From contig JACIXY010000006.1 of assembly GCA_014360195.1 (NCBI GenBank), forward strand, positions 1 through 64,000: a stretch of 64,000 nucleotides of DNA. The letters are read 5' to 3'. The DNA comes from Bacillota bacterium. GTDB taxonomy: Bacteria; Bacillota; SHA-98; UBA4971. The notes below the pieces were generated by a model. That model had not been told where the DNA came from. It saw only the letters and a program-made list of their open reading frames with translations, and ran no database searches. This document shows, piece after piece, positions 45,209 through 54,357 of the stretch. Each line of letters begins with the position of its first letter. The first letter of the stretch is position 1. Both the position numbers and the translations under genes were made by a program.

Positions 45209-45847
45209 CTAGAAGTCCGCGGGCGGCTCCGGGATCCGGCCGCCTGTGAGATGGCACCTGTCGTTGAGAAGGTGCAGCACGTAGCCGCCGGGACCGTGCT
45301 CGATGATGTTGAGGCAGCACGTGTCCTGGCGGATTTTCCAGAAGGCTGAGCTACCGAGGCCCAGTACCCTGAGGAGGAGCAGCTTGTTCACCACGCGGTG
45401 AGAGACCACTGCCACGGTCTCACCTTGTGCGTGGGCGGCGGCGATCCTGTCCAGGGCTGATGCAGCTCTGCGTGCGACCTTGTCAAGGCTTTCGCCGCCC
45501 GGGAAGGTGACGGTATGAGGGACCCGCTGCCATGCCTGAAACATATCAGGATACCGAGACCGGGCCTCTTCCACCGGCAACCCCTCCCACGCGCCGCAGT
45601 CGATATCGGCGAGGTCGTCGACGAGTTGCACCCCAAGCCCGTGGGGGCGGGCTATGATTCGACCGGTCTCGTTTGCTCTTGCAAGGGGACTCGAGTAAAC
45701 CGCGGTGATCTTGATGTGTGAAAGGGCCGCGCCAGTGGCTTCGGCCTGAGCGACCCCGGTCTCGTCAAGAGGGATGTCCGCCCTGCCCCGGAACACTTCC
45801 TCTCTGTTCCACTTCGTCTGGCCGTGACGGATCAGGATGATCTTCAC
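45209..45847 (-). CDS. Histidine phosphatase family protein
   Basis: The 212-residue protein has the RHGQTKWN catalytic motif with the phospho-histidine near residue 8, YSSPLARANETGRII, the acid pair region IDCGAWEGLPVEEA, and the second histidine in VAVVSHRVVNKLLLL. It belongs to the phosphoglycerate mutase-like superfamily, in the GpmB/CobC type; the substrate is not known. GTG 45847 lies behind AAAGGAG. It has its own promoter and precedes the transaldolase gene. Confidence 0.9.
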   Translation of the reverse strand: MKIILIRHGQTKWNREEVFRGRADIPLDETGVAQAEATGAALSHIKITAVYSSPLARANETGRIIARPHGLGVQLVDDLADIDCGAWEGLPVEEARSRYPDMFQAWQRVPHTVTFPGGESLDKVARRAASALDRIAAAHAQGETVAVVSHRVVNKLLLLRVLGLGSSAFWKIRQDTCCLNIIEHGPGGYVLHLLNDRCHLTGGRIPEPPADF

Positions 45848-45878
45848 TCTGTTACCGTCTCCTTTCGTTCACGCCTTT

Positions 45879-45907
45879 ATTCTACCAGGGACGGCATGGA
45901 GAGACAA
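45879..45907 (-). promoter_or_regulatory. Sigma-A promoter of the histidine phosphatase-transaldolase pair
   Basis: On the minus strand TTGTCT (45907-45902), a 17-base spacer and TAGAAT (45884-45879), about 30 bases before the GTG start. Confidence 0.55.
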
Positions 45908-45920
45908 CAGTCGCCAGGAG

Positions 45921-46063
45921 CTACGCGAGGGTGCGCTAGTCCTTGTCCCTTTGCCGGTAGCTAAAATCCGGCCCGTCGGGCAAGTGGCCGGATTTTGACA
46001 CCCCTCGTGCAAGCACCGGCAACCCCTCCCAAAAGTCAGGAGCACTTCTGCACCCCCACTTAG
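45921..46063 (-). repeat. Long interspersed element (143 bp)
   Basis: Read on the minus strand it begins CTAAGTGGGGGTGCAG, runs through GGGAGGGGTTGCCGG (shared with the copy at 12861), an internal hairpin AAAATCCGGCC/GGCCGGATTTT, and ends AAAGGGACAAGGACTAGCGC plus a degenerate right end (CACCCTCGCGTAG). The inner part matches the copy at 1-152. It joins the two shorter types seen elsewhere and may be near the full-length form. Confidence 0.8.
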
Positions 46064-46309
46064 CGCCAGATCCTAGCTACCTGCTTTTACGCCGACCGCG
46101 GCATACTCCCTTCAGCAGACAGCCTCAGGTTATGACGAGCCTGGCCGCCTCAACCAAAGGATGAATATGGTATGACCCGGCAGGATCGCCGAGAGCGTGT
46201 GGAGAACGTTGGAGCGACGGCCCGAGGAGTCTGACGGAGTCCGACCCGGCGTCACGGTAGCCTGGGGCGGGCCTCAGCACTTGGGCGTACAACGGGTGGG
46301 GCGGCAACC
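46064..46309. other. Intergenic stretch after the long repeat
   Basis: No gene, promoter or stable hairpin stands out in these 246 bases upstream of the DUF3006-like gene. A weak ribosome site (GGGGCGG) precedes that gene. Confidence 0.5.
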
Positions 46310-46744
46310 ATGAGAAGGGAACGCGAGGAAGATAGGTTCGCTTCGGGACGCGGTCGGCTTGCGCCGCTCGCGGTGCTTGCGGTGGTGATAGTCGTTGCGG
46401 TAATGGCCGTAGTGATTGCGGGAAAAGCCATCTATAGCCTTGCGGGCCACGAGGGTGCTGCTGGGTATGTCTCGTGGACCGGCGTGGTCGACCGGGTGGA
46501 GTCCGGCAAGGCCGTGGTGATTCCCCTTGGAGGCGCGCGAGGCGTCGCCGTGCCCGACGACGAGTTGCCTTCTTCTGAGGTGGTGATACCTGCGGATTTG
46601 CTTCCTCCGGCCAGCAGTGAAGGCACCGTCCTCGACTTCGCTGCGACTCTGCGCCCTCGCAAGACCCACTCACGCAGGGCTCACATCGAGGCGCTTGTGC
46701 TCAGGCTGAACAATCGCCGCCGCGAGAGCCCTCCTGCTCCCTGA
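46310..46744 (+). CDS. DUF3006-like membrane-anchored protein
   Basis: The 144-residue protein has a charged N-terminus, one transmembrane segment (residues about 18-40) and an extracytoplasmic domain with GVVDRVESGKAVV and VIPADLLPPASSEGTVLDF. That pairing of a 'DR-E-KAV' strand with a 'LLP--GTVLDF' strand is the DUF3006 pattern, here interrupted by an insert. Function is unknown. It stands alone between a repeat and the tRNA-Trp region. Confidence 0.55.
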   Translation: MRREREEDRFASGRGRLAPLAVLAVVIVVAVMAVVIAGKAIYSLAGHEGAAGYVSWTGVVDRVESGKAVVIPLGGARGVAVPDDELPSSEVVIPADLLPPASSEGTVLDFAATLRPRKTHSRRAHIEALVLRLNNRRRESPPAP

Positions 46745-47014
46745 AGTCGTCAAGCGCCCTCGGTGCCACGCCTTGAGCCTGCTTTCGTGCGGAGAGGTCT
46801 CTGTGCGTGGCTTGCCAGGTGTCGGGAAGCCGCTTGTCAATCCGAAGAACCTTTGCCATGACGCACGCGCCCCCTGGAAATTCGGCGCGCCGTCAGTGCT
46901 GACGGTCTCATGGCAAGGGCGGCTGGGAGTCAGGAGGGAAGCCAAGTAGGCGCGCCCTCCGCTCGCGGTTTGATCCTAAATTGATGGCGAAACCCCGAGC
47001 CCGCCGGTTCCACG
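46745..47014. other. Intergenic stretch before tRNA-Trp terminator
   Basis: Roughly 270 bases without a plausible gene. The only marked structure is a palindrome, CCGTCAG-TG-CTGACGG (46890-46905), without a U-run. Confidence 0.5.
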
Positions 47015-47047
47015 GAAAAAGACGAAACCCCGCGAATCCTTGCGGGG
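47015..47047 (-). terminator. Intrinsic terminator of tRNA-Trp
   Basis: On the minus strand CCCCGC-8 nt-GCGGGG (47047-47028) is followed by TTTCGTCTTTTT. It lies 12 bases downstream of the tRNA 3' end. Confidence 0.7.
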
Positions 47048-47058
47048 CTTAAGTTTCC

Positions 47059-47134
47059 TGGCAGGGGAGACAGGACTTGAACCCGCAACCTACGGTTTTG
47101 GAGACCGCCGCTCTACCCATTGAGCTACTCCCCT
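47059..47134 (-). tRNA. tRNA-Trp (anticodon CCA)
   Basis: The 76-base gene has acceptor arms AGGGGAG/CTCCCCT, D-arm AGCTCAATGGGTAGAGC, anticodon loop CTCCAAA giving CCA, T-arm with GGTTCAAGTCC, and an encoded GCCA end. It has its own promoter and terminator and is monocistronic. Confidence 0.96.
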
Positions 47135-47178
47135 GCACACGTCGACGATATTCAGTTGATCTTTCCCTCTGCACCGTC

Positions 47179-47207
47179 ATTGTATCAGACGGCGAGGGTT
47201 TTGTCAA
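47179..47207 (-). promoter_or_regulatory. Sigma-A promoter of tRNA-Trp
   Basis: On the minus strand TTGACA (47207-47202), a 17-base spacer and TACAAT (47184-47179), about 45 bases before the tRNA. Confidence 0.8.
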
Positions 47208-47405
47208 TGACACGCGGGTCGTAGTTTTGCGTCGTCGCAAGTTGCCACGCAGCCAGCATGCGGCCGCAGCGATATGCGACCGAAACGCAACGAGGGCTCG
47301 CAGCGGGAGGAAATCCCGCATATCCGGAGAACGTATAGGCGGATGTGCATCCCGCGCGGGCAGGGTCGCAGGTCACCGGGGACGTCGTAAGTTCCGTGAT
47401 ATGGC

Positions 47406-47434
47406 TTGCGCTCCCGGGTCCGCAGGGCTAGAAT
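47406..47434 (+). promoter_or_regulatory. Promoter of the PduL-like gene
   Basis: TTGCGC (47406-47411), a 17-base spacer and TAGAAT (47429-47434), 95 bases before the start codon. Confidence 0.5.
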
Positions 47435-47528
47435 TACCTATGTAGCAGGAATCCTGGCGTGCGCCGGTGTTCCGGTTCGCTCGCCTGTCCCGGCTACAAT
47501 AAGTAACGATGTTGGAGGCGTTGGTGCG

Positions 47529-48137
47529 ATGGATGACGCAAAAAGAGTACCAGTAGGTGTTTCAGGAAGGCACGTGCATGTTACCCAGAAGGACCTCGAG
47601 GTCCTGTTCGGGCCGGGATACAGCCTGACTTGCTTCAAGGAGCTTTCTCAGCCCGGCCAGTTCGCCGCGAACGAGACCGTGACGCTGGTCGGGCCGAAGG
47701 GAATTATTCAGAAAGTCCGCATCCTGGGCCCCGTCCGGAAGGCGACCCAGGTCGAGATCTCCCGCACTGACTGCTATGCGCTGGGAATCGACGCTCCCGT
47801 GAGGGAGTCCGGGGACCTTGAGGGGACGCCCGGTATCGTGATAGTCGGCCCCTACGGCGCGCTCAAGCTAGAACAGGGCGTTATCGTGGCGAAGCGCCAC
47901 ATTCACTTTACTCCGCAGCTTGCAAAGGAGTTCGGCGTGACCGACGGTGAGATAGTAATGGTGCGGACATCCGGTCCGAGGGCGCTTGTCTTCGACGAGG
48001 TGGTCGTTCGAGTCCGCGAGGACTTCGCCCTTGACATGCATGTTGATACCGATGAAGCAAACGCTGCCGGGCTGAAACAAGGAGACTTCGTCACGCTCGT
48101 CGGAGCCGCCGAACGGCGCAATGTTCAGGGAGCCTGA
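47529..48137 (+). CDS. pduL: Phosphate acyltransferase, PduL type
   Basis: PduL-type enzymes exchange acyl-CoA and acyl-phosphate, replacing Pta in many anaerobes. The 202-residue protein has two related halves: VPVGVSGRHVHVTQKDLEVL near the start and VIVAKRHIHFTPQLAKEFGV in the middle; the histidines (RHVHV, RHIHF) are the zinc ligands of the family. ATG 47529 follows TTGGAGG. No microcompartment shell genes are near, so it probably serves acetate or another acyl-phosphate in the cytosol. Confidence 0.92.
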   Translation: MDDAKRVPVGVSGRHVHVTQKDLEVLFGPGYSLTCFKELSQPGQFAANETVTLVGPKGIIQKVRILGPVRKATQVEISRTDCYALGIDAPVRESGDLEGTPGIVIVGPYGALKLEQGVIVAKRHIHFTPQLAKEFGVTDGEIVMVRTSGPRALVFDEVVVRVREDFALDMHVDTDEANAAGLKQGDFVTLVGAAERRNVQGA

Positions 48138-48254
48138 CGAGATTCGGTACGGTAGCGCGCACGTATGTGGGCTGCGGTGCGCGGGCGCTGCGGTGCGCGA
48201 ATAGGTGCCCATTCATGCTGCATTCATGCTGCAACGAAAGGGGGACGCCCGTCG

Positions 48255-50351
48255 ATGGCCTGGGCGCGCCTTGCCGGGTCGCTCCGGGCGAAGGTGATGG
48301 GCCGCAAACACGACATGGTGGGCTCGAAGCTTGTTGAGTCGCTGAAGCGCGAGATCTCGGGCGGACGCGCCCTCGTTTACGCATCCGAGATTGCAAGGTT
48401 CCACAGGGCAAAAGGATCGTCCGACTTCTCCCAGGCGGCGCAGTACATACGAGACAAGCTCGCAAGCTGGGGAATCGAGCGCGCGACCCTTGAAAGATAC
48501 CCCATTGATGGGAAGAAGACGTACGGGACCTGGACCCCGCCTCCCGCATGGGAGCCGCTCCGTGCCAGGCTTTCTCTCGTGCATCCGGAGGACCGGCTTA
48601 TCTGCGACTTCGAAACCGAGCCTATGTGCCTAGTGTTCGGCAGCACGTCGACACCTCCGGGCGGGCTCGTGCTCGACGTTGTTGACATCGGGGACGGCAG
48701 GTCCGACGACGTGTACGTGACCCACAGCGTTGCCGGAAAGCTGGTTCTCACCTCGGGTACGGCCCGGGCGGCGTTCGTGAACGCAGTCAAGAAGCGGGGC
48801 GCCGTTGGGGTGCTCACCGACCACATGGTGCACGAGGATCCATCGATCGGCAGGACCCGGTGTGACCTGCCCGACGCTGTAAACTACGCCGGCTTCCCGG
48901 TGAGGCACGAAGACATGGGCAAGATGGTGTTCGGCTTTTCGCTCTCGCATCGCCAGGCGGAAGAGCTGAGGTCGCTCCTGAAGAAAGGCCCCGTGCAGGT
49001 GAGGGCCGTCGTGGAGGCACGTCTGTTTCCAGGCGAAATGCACGTCGTCACCGGGCTCATCCCCGGCCGAAGCCCTCAGGATGGGGAGGTGCTCATCATC
49101 GCCCACCTCTGCCACCCGAAACCGGGCGCGAACGACAACGCCAGCGGCTGCGGGCTCGCGATGGAGATAGCAAGGGCCCTCTCGGAGGCCATCGCGGCGG
49201 GAAGGCTCGCGCGGCCGCGCTTTGGCGTGAGATTCATGTTCGTCCCTGAGATGTACGGCACCATGGCATACCTCGACCGACACCCCGGCTGGGCGAGGAA
49301 GGTAAGGGCAGGGGTGAACCTCGACATGGTTGGCGAATCCCGCGAGACCATGTCTATCGCCAACCTTGTGACCACGCCCTGGAGCCTCCCGTCGCCGCTG
49401 AACGACGTGGCTGCATTCTATATGAAAGCCGTCGCCGCTGACGGGAAGATGTACGAGGGCAGCGAGGCCGCCGAGAGCTGGCACCATAACATCGCCGGCT
49501 TTGCAGGCGGGTCGGACCATTACATCCTGGTAGACTCCTCGTTCAAGGTGCCCTGCGTGTATCTCGGGCACTGGCCCGACCGGTTCTACCACTCGAACAT
49601 GGACACCGTCGAGCGACTTGACGCGGACGAGCTTCTGCGCGTCGGCCTTGTGGCGGGCTCGACCGCTCTCACGTTTGCAGCGGGCGACCTCGAGGCCGCC
49701 AAGTTCATGCTGAACGTGGCAGACGCCGGCGCGAGACAGAGGATCACCAGGGCCGCCGGCGCATCATGCGAAGCGGCGGTCATGTGCCCCGACCCGTCGA
49801 AACGGGCGGAGACCACTCGAGCGTTCGAGCGGCGCCTGGACGTGGTTCTGGACAGGGACCTGGCCGCACTGGACGAGGTGGCGAGACTCGTCCCGGCAGA
49901 GGACGCCTCGCGGGTCCGCGAGATGGCGCGGGCCTTGAAGAGGGGCATCAGGGCGGCCGCCAGGGCGTCGTGCGCGAAGGTGAACCTTTTCGCCGGCACG
50001 GCTGACGCGGGCACTCGGGAAGGCCCCAGGCGCGGGCGGCATGAGGTGCTGGGCAGCGGCGACGAGGCGGGCGCCAGCGCTGTCTACACGCGCCTCTTCA
50101 AGGGGCCGCTTGACCCTGCATACCTGTACGACAGGGTCGGCGAAAAGCGCCGCGAGCACTACGAAGGAAAGCAGAAGGATGATCCCAGTTTCCAGCTGAA
50201 GCTCATCGAGGCTGTGAACTACATGGACGGCAGGCGCACGCTGGGGAGGATTGCCGCGCTGGTGGCGACGGAGTTCCCGGGGTTCACCCTCGATGACCTG
50301 AAGGGATTCGTGGAGGATCTTGAGAAGGCAGGGCTCGTGCGCAGGAAGTGA
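48255..50351 (+). CDS. M28-type zinc aminopeptidase, DUF4910-like, with C-terminal winged helix
   Basis: The 698-residue protein has a helical N-terminus, a PA-like insert (residues about 120-230) and a zinc peptidase core with AHLCHPKPGANDNASG, FVPEMYGTMAYL, NLDMVGES and RFYHSNMDTVERL, which supply the likely metal ligands. The last 50 residues (MDGRRTLGRIAALVATEF...FVEDLEKAGLV) look like a winged helix. No signal peptide is seen, so it is probably cytosolic. ATG 48255 was chosen. dinB overlaps its end. Confidence 0.82.
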   Translation: MAWARLAGSLRAKVMGRKHDMVGSKLVESLKREISGGRALVYASEIARFHRAKGSSDFSQAAQYIRDKLASWGIERATLERYPIDGKKTYGTWTPPPAWEPLRARLSLVHPEDRLICDFETEPMCLVFGSTSTPPGGLVLDVVDIGDGRSDDVYVTHSVAGKLVLTSGTARAAFVNAVKKRGAVGVLTDHMVHEDPSIGRTRCDLPDAVNYAGFPVRHEDMGKMVFGFSLSHRQAEELRSLLKKGPVQVRAVVEARLFPGEMHVVTGLIPGRSPQDGEVLIIAHLCHPKPGANDNASGCGLAMEIARALSEAIAAGRLARPRFGVRFMFVPEMYGTMAYLDRHPGWARKVRAGVNLDMVGESRETMSIANLVTTPWSLPSPLNDVAAFYMKAVAADGKMYEGSEAAESWHHNIAGFAGGSDHYILVDSSFKVPCVYLGHWPDRFYHSNMDTVERLDADELLRVGLVAGSTALTFAAGDLEAAKFMLNVADAGARQRITRAAGASCEAAVMCPDPSKRAETTRAFERRLDVVLDRDLAALDEVARLVPAEDASRVREMARALKRGIRAAARASCAKVNLFAGTADAGTREGPRRGRHEVLGSGDEAGASAVYTRLFKGPLDPAYLYDRVGEKRREHYEGKQKDDPSFQLKLIEAVNYMDGRRTLGRIAALVATEFPGFTLDDLKGFVEDLEKAGLVRRK

Positions 50352-51591
50352 GCCGACAGTCATCCACATCGACATGGACGCGTTCTTTGCGGCCGTAGAG
50401 CAACAGGCCCATCCCGAGCTTCGCGGCAAGCCTGTGATCGTGTGTGGGGACCCCGATGGCAGAGGGGTGGTCTCGACGGCGTCGTATGAGGCGCGGGCCT
50501 TCGGTGTGCGGTCGGCTATGCCCGTGAAAGAGGCGAAGCGCCTCTGCCCGCACGGGGTGTTCCTTTCCAGCCGTCTTTCGGACTACGCCGCGGTTTCGGA
50601 GCGCCTCCTCGAAGTGTACCGGCGCTACACTCCTGTGGTCGAGCCGTTCTCCATTGACGAGGCGTTTCTCGATGTCGCGGGGTGCGAGCGGCTCCACGGG
50701 GACGCTGTTGCGATAGCACGAAACATAAAGGAGGAGGTGCGCCGGGGGTTCGGGCTCACCTGCTCGGTGGGCGTCGCCCCGAACAAGTTCCTGGCCAAGA
50801 TGGCCTCCGACATGCAGAAACCCGACGGGCTGACAGTCATAAGGGCCGAGGATGTGCCCCGGGTCATCTGGCCCTTGCCCGTGCGGAAGCTCTACGGGGT
50901 GGGAGAGAAGACGGCAAGCGCGCTTGCGTCGATGGGTATTACCACAGCCGGGGCGCTTGCAGAGGCCCCCGTGGAGGTGCTCGTCGCGAGGTTCGGCGTC
51001 ATGGGGCACATCCTACACGACGTGGCGAACGGCATCGACGAAAGCCCCGTGGATCCGGGCATGTGGGAGCGGCCGAAATCCCTCGGCCGCGAGATAACCC
51101 TCGCCGAGGACTCGGCTGACGAGGAGGTCCTCACAAGGCACCTCCTGTCGCTCGCGGAGCAGGTGGCAAGGCGGCTGCGCAAGCGCGGCTTGGTGGCGAG
51201 GACCGTCACGCTCAAGCTGAGGTACTCGGACTTCGCGACCCTCACGAGGTCGCGCACCCTGGACGAATTCACTTGCTACGATGAGGACATATACCGGGCA
51301 TCTGTCGAGCTTTTTCGCACCAACTGGACTCGCTCGAGGAAGGTGCGTCTCATCGGCGTGTCGGCCTCGGGGCTTGCAGCATCGCATGACTACACCTGTC
51401 AGCTTGCGCTCTTTGAGGCACCGGCGACGCATGAGCGGAAGAGGAGCCTTGTATCCGCTCTGGACAGGGTCAGGGACAGGTTCGGCGAGGGAGCCATCAC
51501 CAGGGCAAGCCTGATCGATGTCGCCGGGCCGGCTCGCAGGCACGGTCCCGGACGCAATGGTGACCGTGAGAAGGAACGGCAGGGAGGTTGA
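50320..51591 (+). CDS. dinB: DNA polymerase IV (Y family, DinB)
   Basis: DinB is an error-prone polymerase that copies past lesions. The 423-residue protein has the active-site motifs IHIDMDAFFAAVEQ and VVEPFSIDEAFLDV, the helix-hairpin-helix LYGVGEKTASALASMGI and a little-finger domain ending in TCQLALFE. TTG 50320 is the only in-frame start before the first motif; it overlaps the peptidase gene by 32 bases. No LexA box was seen at its start. Confidence 0.95.
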   Translation: MRRQGSCAGSEPTVIHIDMDAFFAAVEQQAHPELRGKPVIVCGDPDGRGVVSTASYEARAFGVRSAMPVKEAKRLCPHGVFLSSRLSDYAAVSERLLEVYRRYTPVVEPFSIDEAFLDVAGCERLHGDAVAIARNIKEEVRRGFGLTCSVGVAPNKFLAKMASDMQKPDGLTVIRAEDVPRVIWPLPVRKLYGVGEKTASALASMGITTAGALAEAPVEVLVARFGVMGHILHDVANGIDESPVDPGMWERPKSLGREITLAEDSADEEVLTRHLLSLAEQVARRLRKRGLVARTVTLKLRYSDFATLTRSRTLDEFTCYDEDIYRASVELFRTNWTRSRKVRLIGVSASGLAASHDYTCQLALFEAPATHERKRSLVSALDRVRDRFGEGAITRASLIDVAGPARRHGPGRNGDREKERQGG

Positions 51592-51599
51592 GGCCGCGT

Positions 51600-52400
51600 A
51601 TGGTGCTTATCGGGACGGCAGGGTTCAGCTACAAGGACTGGAAGGGCATCTTTTACCCAGAGGACATCAAAGACGTGGAGATGCTGGGGTTCTATGCTGG
51701 GCACTTTCCCTGCGTCGAGCTGGACTTCACGTACTACCAGATGCCGTCCGTCCGGACCATGGAAGGGCTGGCGCGCAAGGTGCCCGAGGGGTTCGAGTTC
51801 TGCGTGAAGGCTCACAAGGGTATGACTCACGAACTGAAAGGGCAGGAGGGCGAGGAGGACAACGAGGGCACCTTCCGGGCGTTTGCCGAGGCCCTCCGGC
51901 CGATGACGTCCCGTGGCAGCCTCGGGTGCGTGCTGGCGCAGTTTCCGTGGGGATTCAAGAGAACACAGGAAAACGTGGATTATATCAGGCGGTTCAGGGA
52001 GCGCATGAAGGACATGGCCGTGGTCGTGGAGTTCCGTAACCGCGAGTGGATCAGGCCCGACACATTCGACCTGCTTCGCGCGGAAGGCCTCGGATTCTGC
52101 TGCGTTGATGAGCCCAGGCTGCGTGGGCTGGTCCCCCCGGTCGCCGAGGCGACCTCGGATATCGCGTACGTGAGGTTCCACGGGAGGAACGCAGAGAAAT
52201 GGTGGAAACACGATCAAGCATGGGAACGGTACAACTACCTGTATTCCGAGGCCGAGCTTGCGGAGTGGGTTCCCAAGATCAGGGCCCTGGACGCACGGGC
52301 CGCGAAGACGTACGTGCTCTTCAACAACTGCCATGCCGGGCAGGCTGCAGAGAACGCGCGGATGCTGCGGAACATGATGAAACTCGACTTTGACGGCTGA
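51600..52400 (+). CDS. DUF72 family protein (YecE-like)
   Basis: The 266-residue TIM-barrel-like protein has the family start MVLIGTAGFSYKDWKGIFYP, then VELDFTYYQMPSV, EFCVKAHKGMTH, AVVVEFRNREW, and the C-terminal YVRFHGRN and YVLFNNCHAGQAAENA. The activity of DUF72 proteins is not established. ATG 51600 is behind GGGAGG; an in-frame TTG at 51588 is possible. It overlaps no gene but follows dinB by 8 bases. Confidence 0.92.
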   Translation: MVLIGTAGFSYKDWKGIFYPEDIKDVEMLGFYAGHFPCVELDFTYYQMPSVRTMEGLARKVPEGFEFCVKAHKGMTHELKGQEGEEDNEGTFRAFAEALRPMTSRGSLGCVLAQFPWGFKRTQENVDYIRRFRERMKDMAVVVEFRNREWIRPDTFDLLRAEGLGFCCVDEPRLRGLVPPVAEATSDIAYVRFHGRNAEKWWKHDQAWERYNYLYSEAELAEWVPKIRALDARAAKTYVLFNNCHAGQAAENARMLRNMMKLDFDG

Positions 52401-52543
52401 GGCGGCAGAGACGGCTGAGGCGGTGCTGCTGCGGAACAATGGTGCAGGTTCGCTCGTTGTAGAGAGACGGGCATTCATGCTCCGGCGGGGTGAGGGTGTG
52501 CTCCGGCCGGGAGGGACTTGAGCGAGTTGGGGGATGGGAAGCT

Positions 52544-53956
52544 GTGTTGAATACGCTCGTTCGGTGTAGAAAAGTGGTGGGGACGCTTGCGGCCGTGGCG
52601 GTCCTCTTGCTCGCAGTTTCGAGTGCCGGAACCGCTGCGGACGAGTCCATCAATGTTCAGGACGTGCTCAAGCAGATCCAGAGCGCGAACGCGAGGATCC
52701 GGGACCTCACGTGCGTCCTTGAGTCCGTCTACAACCGAGGAGGTGTGGACGAGACCGTAACGATGCAGGTGGTCTTTAAGAGACCCGACAAGTATCACAT
52801 AACCTACCTTGCGCCCAAGGCCAGCGAGGGTACGCGTGTGATACTGACGAAAGGTGCGGGCGTCATCGTGCCGAAAGATGGGCACTGGAAGACGCACGAC
52901 TCCATGTCGGTGGCGGGCCTCGAGACCCTTACCTACATGCTGAGGTTCGTGAAGGACAGCATTGCCGACGCTTATGATGTGCGGGTCTCTGAGAGAGCGA
53001 ATATAAAGGACAGGGTGGCGTACGTCCTCACAGTCCAGGATCGGAAGGCCCCGGGCGCGGGTCCTGACATCGTGTGGATCGATAACGTAAAGTCCCTCAT
53101 CATCCAGGCCCAGACCAGCGCCATCCTGGGAGAGCCGACGTTGCTGCGGCTGGGAACGATCCAGGAGGGTGAGAGAGGAGACTGGAAGTCGTATACCCTC
53201 ACCGTGACCGACCTCCGCGGTGACAGGAGAGGGGAGATCACCATGACCCAGGTGGATAAGGGCGTTTTTCTGCCAACCAGGGTCGAGCTCTTCTCTGCAC
53301 GCGGGCGCGTCGAGCAGGTTCTCCGGGACGTCAAGCTGAACACGGGGGTGAAGGACGACCTGTTCGTCGTGAAGGAAGCCGAGGAGATGCGGGCGAAGCT
53401 GAAAGAGGCGCAATCAGCCTATAACCGCAGGAAGTACGAGCAGGCCATCCGGGCGTATGAGAGGGTGCTCGAGCTCGATTCCGAGAACATTGAGGCCAGG
53501 TGCGACCTGGGGCTGTGCTACTGGCTGGCCGGGAATGCTGACAGGGCTGTCGAAGAGCTGGAGAAAGTTCTCGAGGCGAACCCGAATTACCTTCCCGCCT
53601 GCAACAACCTGGGGTTCATCCTGGCGGATACGAAGAAGGACCTCAAGCGTGCCGTTGCGCTCTTGGAGAAGGCTGTGGATGGCGAGCCTGCGAACCCGGT
53701 ATACATGGACAGCCTGGGGTGGGCGTATTTCAAGCAGGGGCGGCTGGATGACGCTGAGAGGACCATCAGGCGGGCGCTTCTGTTCCCGTCGGATTTTCCC
53801 GAGAAGACCCTTGCGACCGCGCACTACCATCTTGCCATGGTTTACGAGGCCAGGGGCATGAAGGCGGAAGCTATAAAGGAGATGCAAAAGGCCCTGGACG
53901 TCGATCCGTTCAACTCAATGCTCCGCCAGGAGCTTGCGAGGCTGCGCCGGGGCTAG
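52544..53956 (+). CDS. Exported LolA-like domain protein with C-terminal TPR repeats
   Basis: The protein (about 470 residues) has a signal peptide (GTLAAVAVLLLAVSSAGTAA), an N-terminal LolA/outer-membrane-lipoprotein-sorting-like beta domain (residues about 35-265: VFKRPDKYHITYLAPK, GVIVPKDGHWKTHDS, LRDVKLNTGVKDDLFVV), and at least four TPR repeats (YEQAIRAYERVLELDSENIEA; VEELEKVLEANPNYLPACNNLG). In Gram-positive bacteria such LolA-like proteins are envelope-associated. GTG 52544 or TTG 52547 is the likely start; an upstream GTG at 52490 would add residues before the signal peptide. Confidence 0.75.
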   Translation: MLNTLVRCRKVVGTLAAVAVLLLAVSSAGTAADESINVQDVLKQIQSANARIRDLTCVLESVYNRGGVDETVTMQVVFKRPDKYHITYLAPKASEGTRVILTKGAGVIVPKDGHWKTHDSMSVAGLETLTYMLRFVKDSIADAYDVRVSERANIKDRVAYVLTVQDRKAPGAGPDIVWIDNVKSLIIQAQTSAILGEPTLLRLGTIQEGERGDWKSYTLTVTDLRGDRRGEITMTQVDKGVFLPTRVELFSARGRVEQVLRDVKLNTGVKDDLFVVKEAEEMRAKLKEAQSAYNRRKYEQAIRAYERVLELDSENIEARCDLGLCYWLAGNADRAVEELEKVLEANPNYLPACNNLGFILADTKKDLKRAVALLEKAVDGEPANPVYMDSLGWAYFKQGRLDDAERTIRRALLFPSDFPEKTLATAHYHLAMVYEARGMKAEAIKEMQKALDVDPFNSMLRQELARLRRG

Positions 53957-54014
53957 GTCTTACAGACTGACGCAGGGGGACGGACGCGACAGGCGCCCGT
54001 ACTCGACAAATGTT

Positions 54015-54043
54015 TTGACGTCTTGGGGACGCGGTTGTATAAT
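54015..54043 (+). promoter_or_regulatory. Sigma-A promoter of fmdB, with leader hairpin
   Basis: TTGACG (54015-54020), a 17-base spacer and TATAAT (54038-54043). The leader then forms a 9-bp hairpin (CCCCTTCCC-GGTA-GGGAAGGGG, 54058-54079) without a U-run. Confidence 0.7.
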
Positions 54044-54129
54044 ACCCCTGGGAGTATCCCCTTCCCGGTAGGGAAGGGGAGGGGAGAGGGAAGATCCCCA
54101 AGTCCTGGCGAAACGGAGGAGTTCATACC

Positions 54130-54357
54130 GTGGCTATCTACGAGTTCATATGCACGAAGTGCGGCACCAAGTTTGAAGAGCTCATCATGGGCAGCGCGCA
54201 TGCCGACGTGAAGTGCCCAAGCTGCGGCGGCACCGAGGTCAAGAGGCTCATGTCAACGTTCGGGTACAACGGGGGCTCCGGCTTCAAGAGCACGGCCTCG
54301 TCGTCGGGCGGTGGGTGCTCGTCGTGCAGCGGCGGAACGTGCAGCACCTGCCACTAA
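54130..54357 (+). CDS. FmdB family zinc ribbon protein
   Basis: The 75-residue protein starts [19 protein letters not shown] and has a second knuckle [18 protein letters not shown], giving one zinc ribbon. The Ser/Gly/Cys-rich tail ([16 protein letters not shown]) is common in the family. Members are called putative regulators, but a function is not settled. GTG 54130 follows GGAGGAG. Its stop TAA is part of the repeat that starts at 54354. Confidence 0.9.
   Translation: MAIYEFICTKCGTKFEELIMGSAHADVKCPSCGGTEVKRLMSTFGYNGGSGFKSTASSSGGGCSSCSGGTCSTCH

Larger units (their letters stand above)
47135..47528. other. Intergenic region between tRNA-Trp and pduL
   Basis: This 394-base region holds the tRNA-Trp promoter (minus strand, 47179-47207) and a promoter for the PduL gene (47406-47434). 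Between them I see no gene; short open frames are not supported by ribosome sites. Confidence 0.6.

Noticed and set aside
46890-46905. The palindrome CCGTCAG-TG-CTGACGG as an operator or terminator.
   Set aside because: It has no U-run and no nearby promoter; nothing ties it to a gene.
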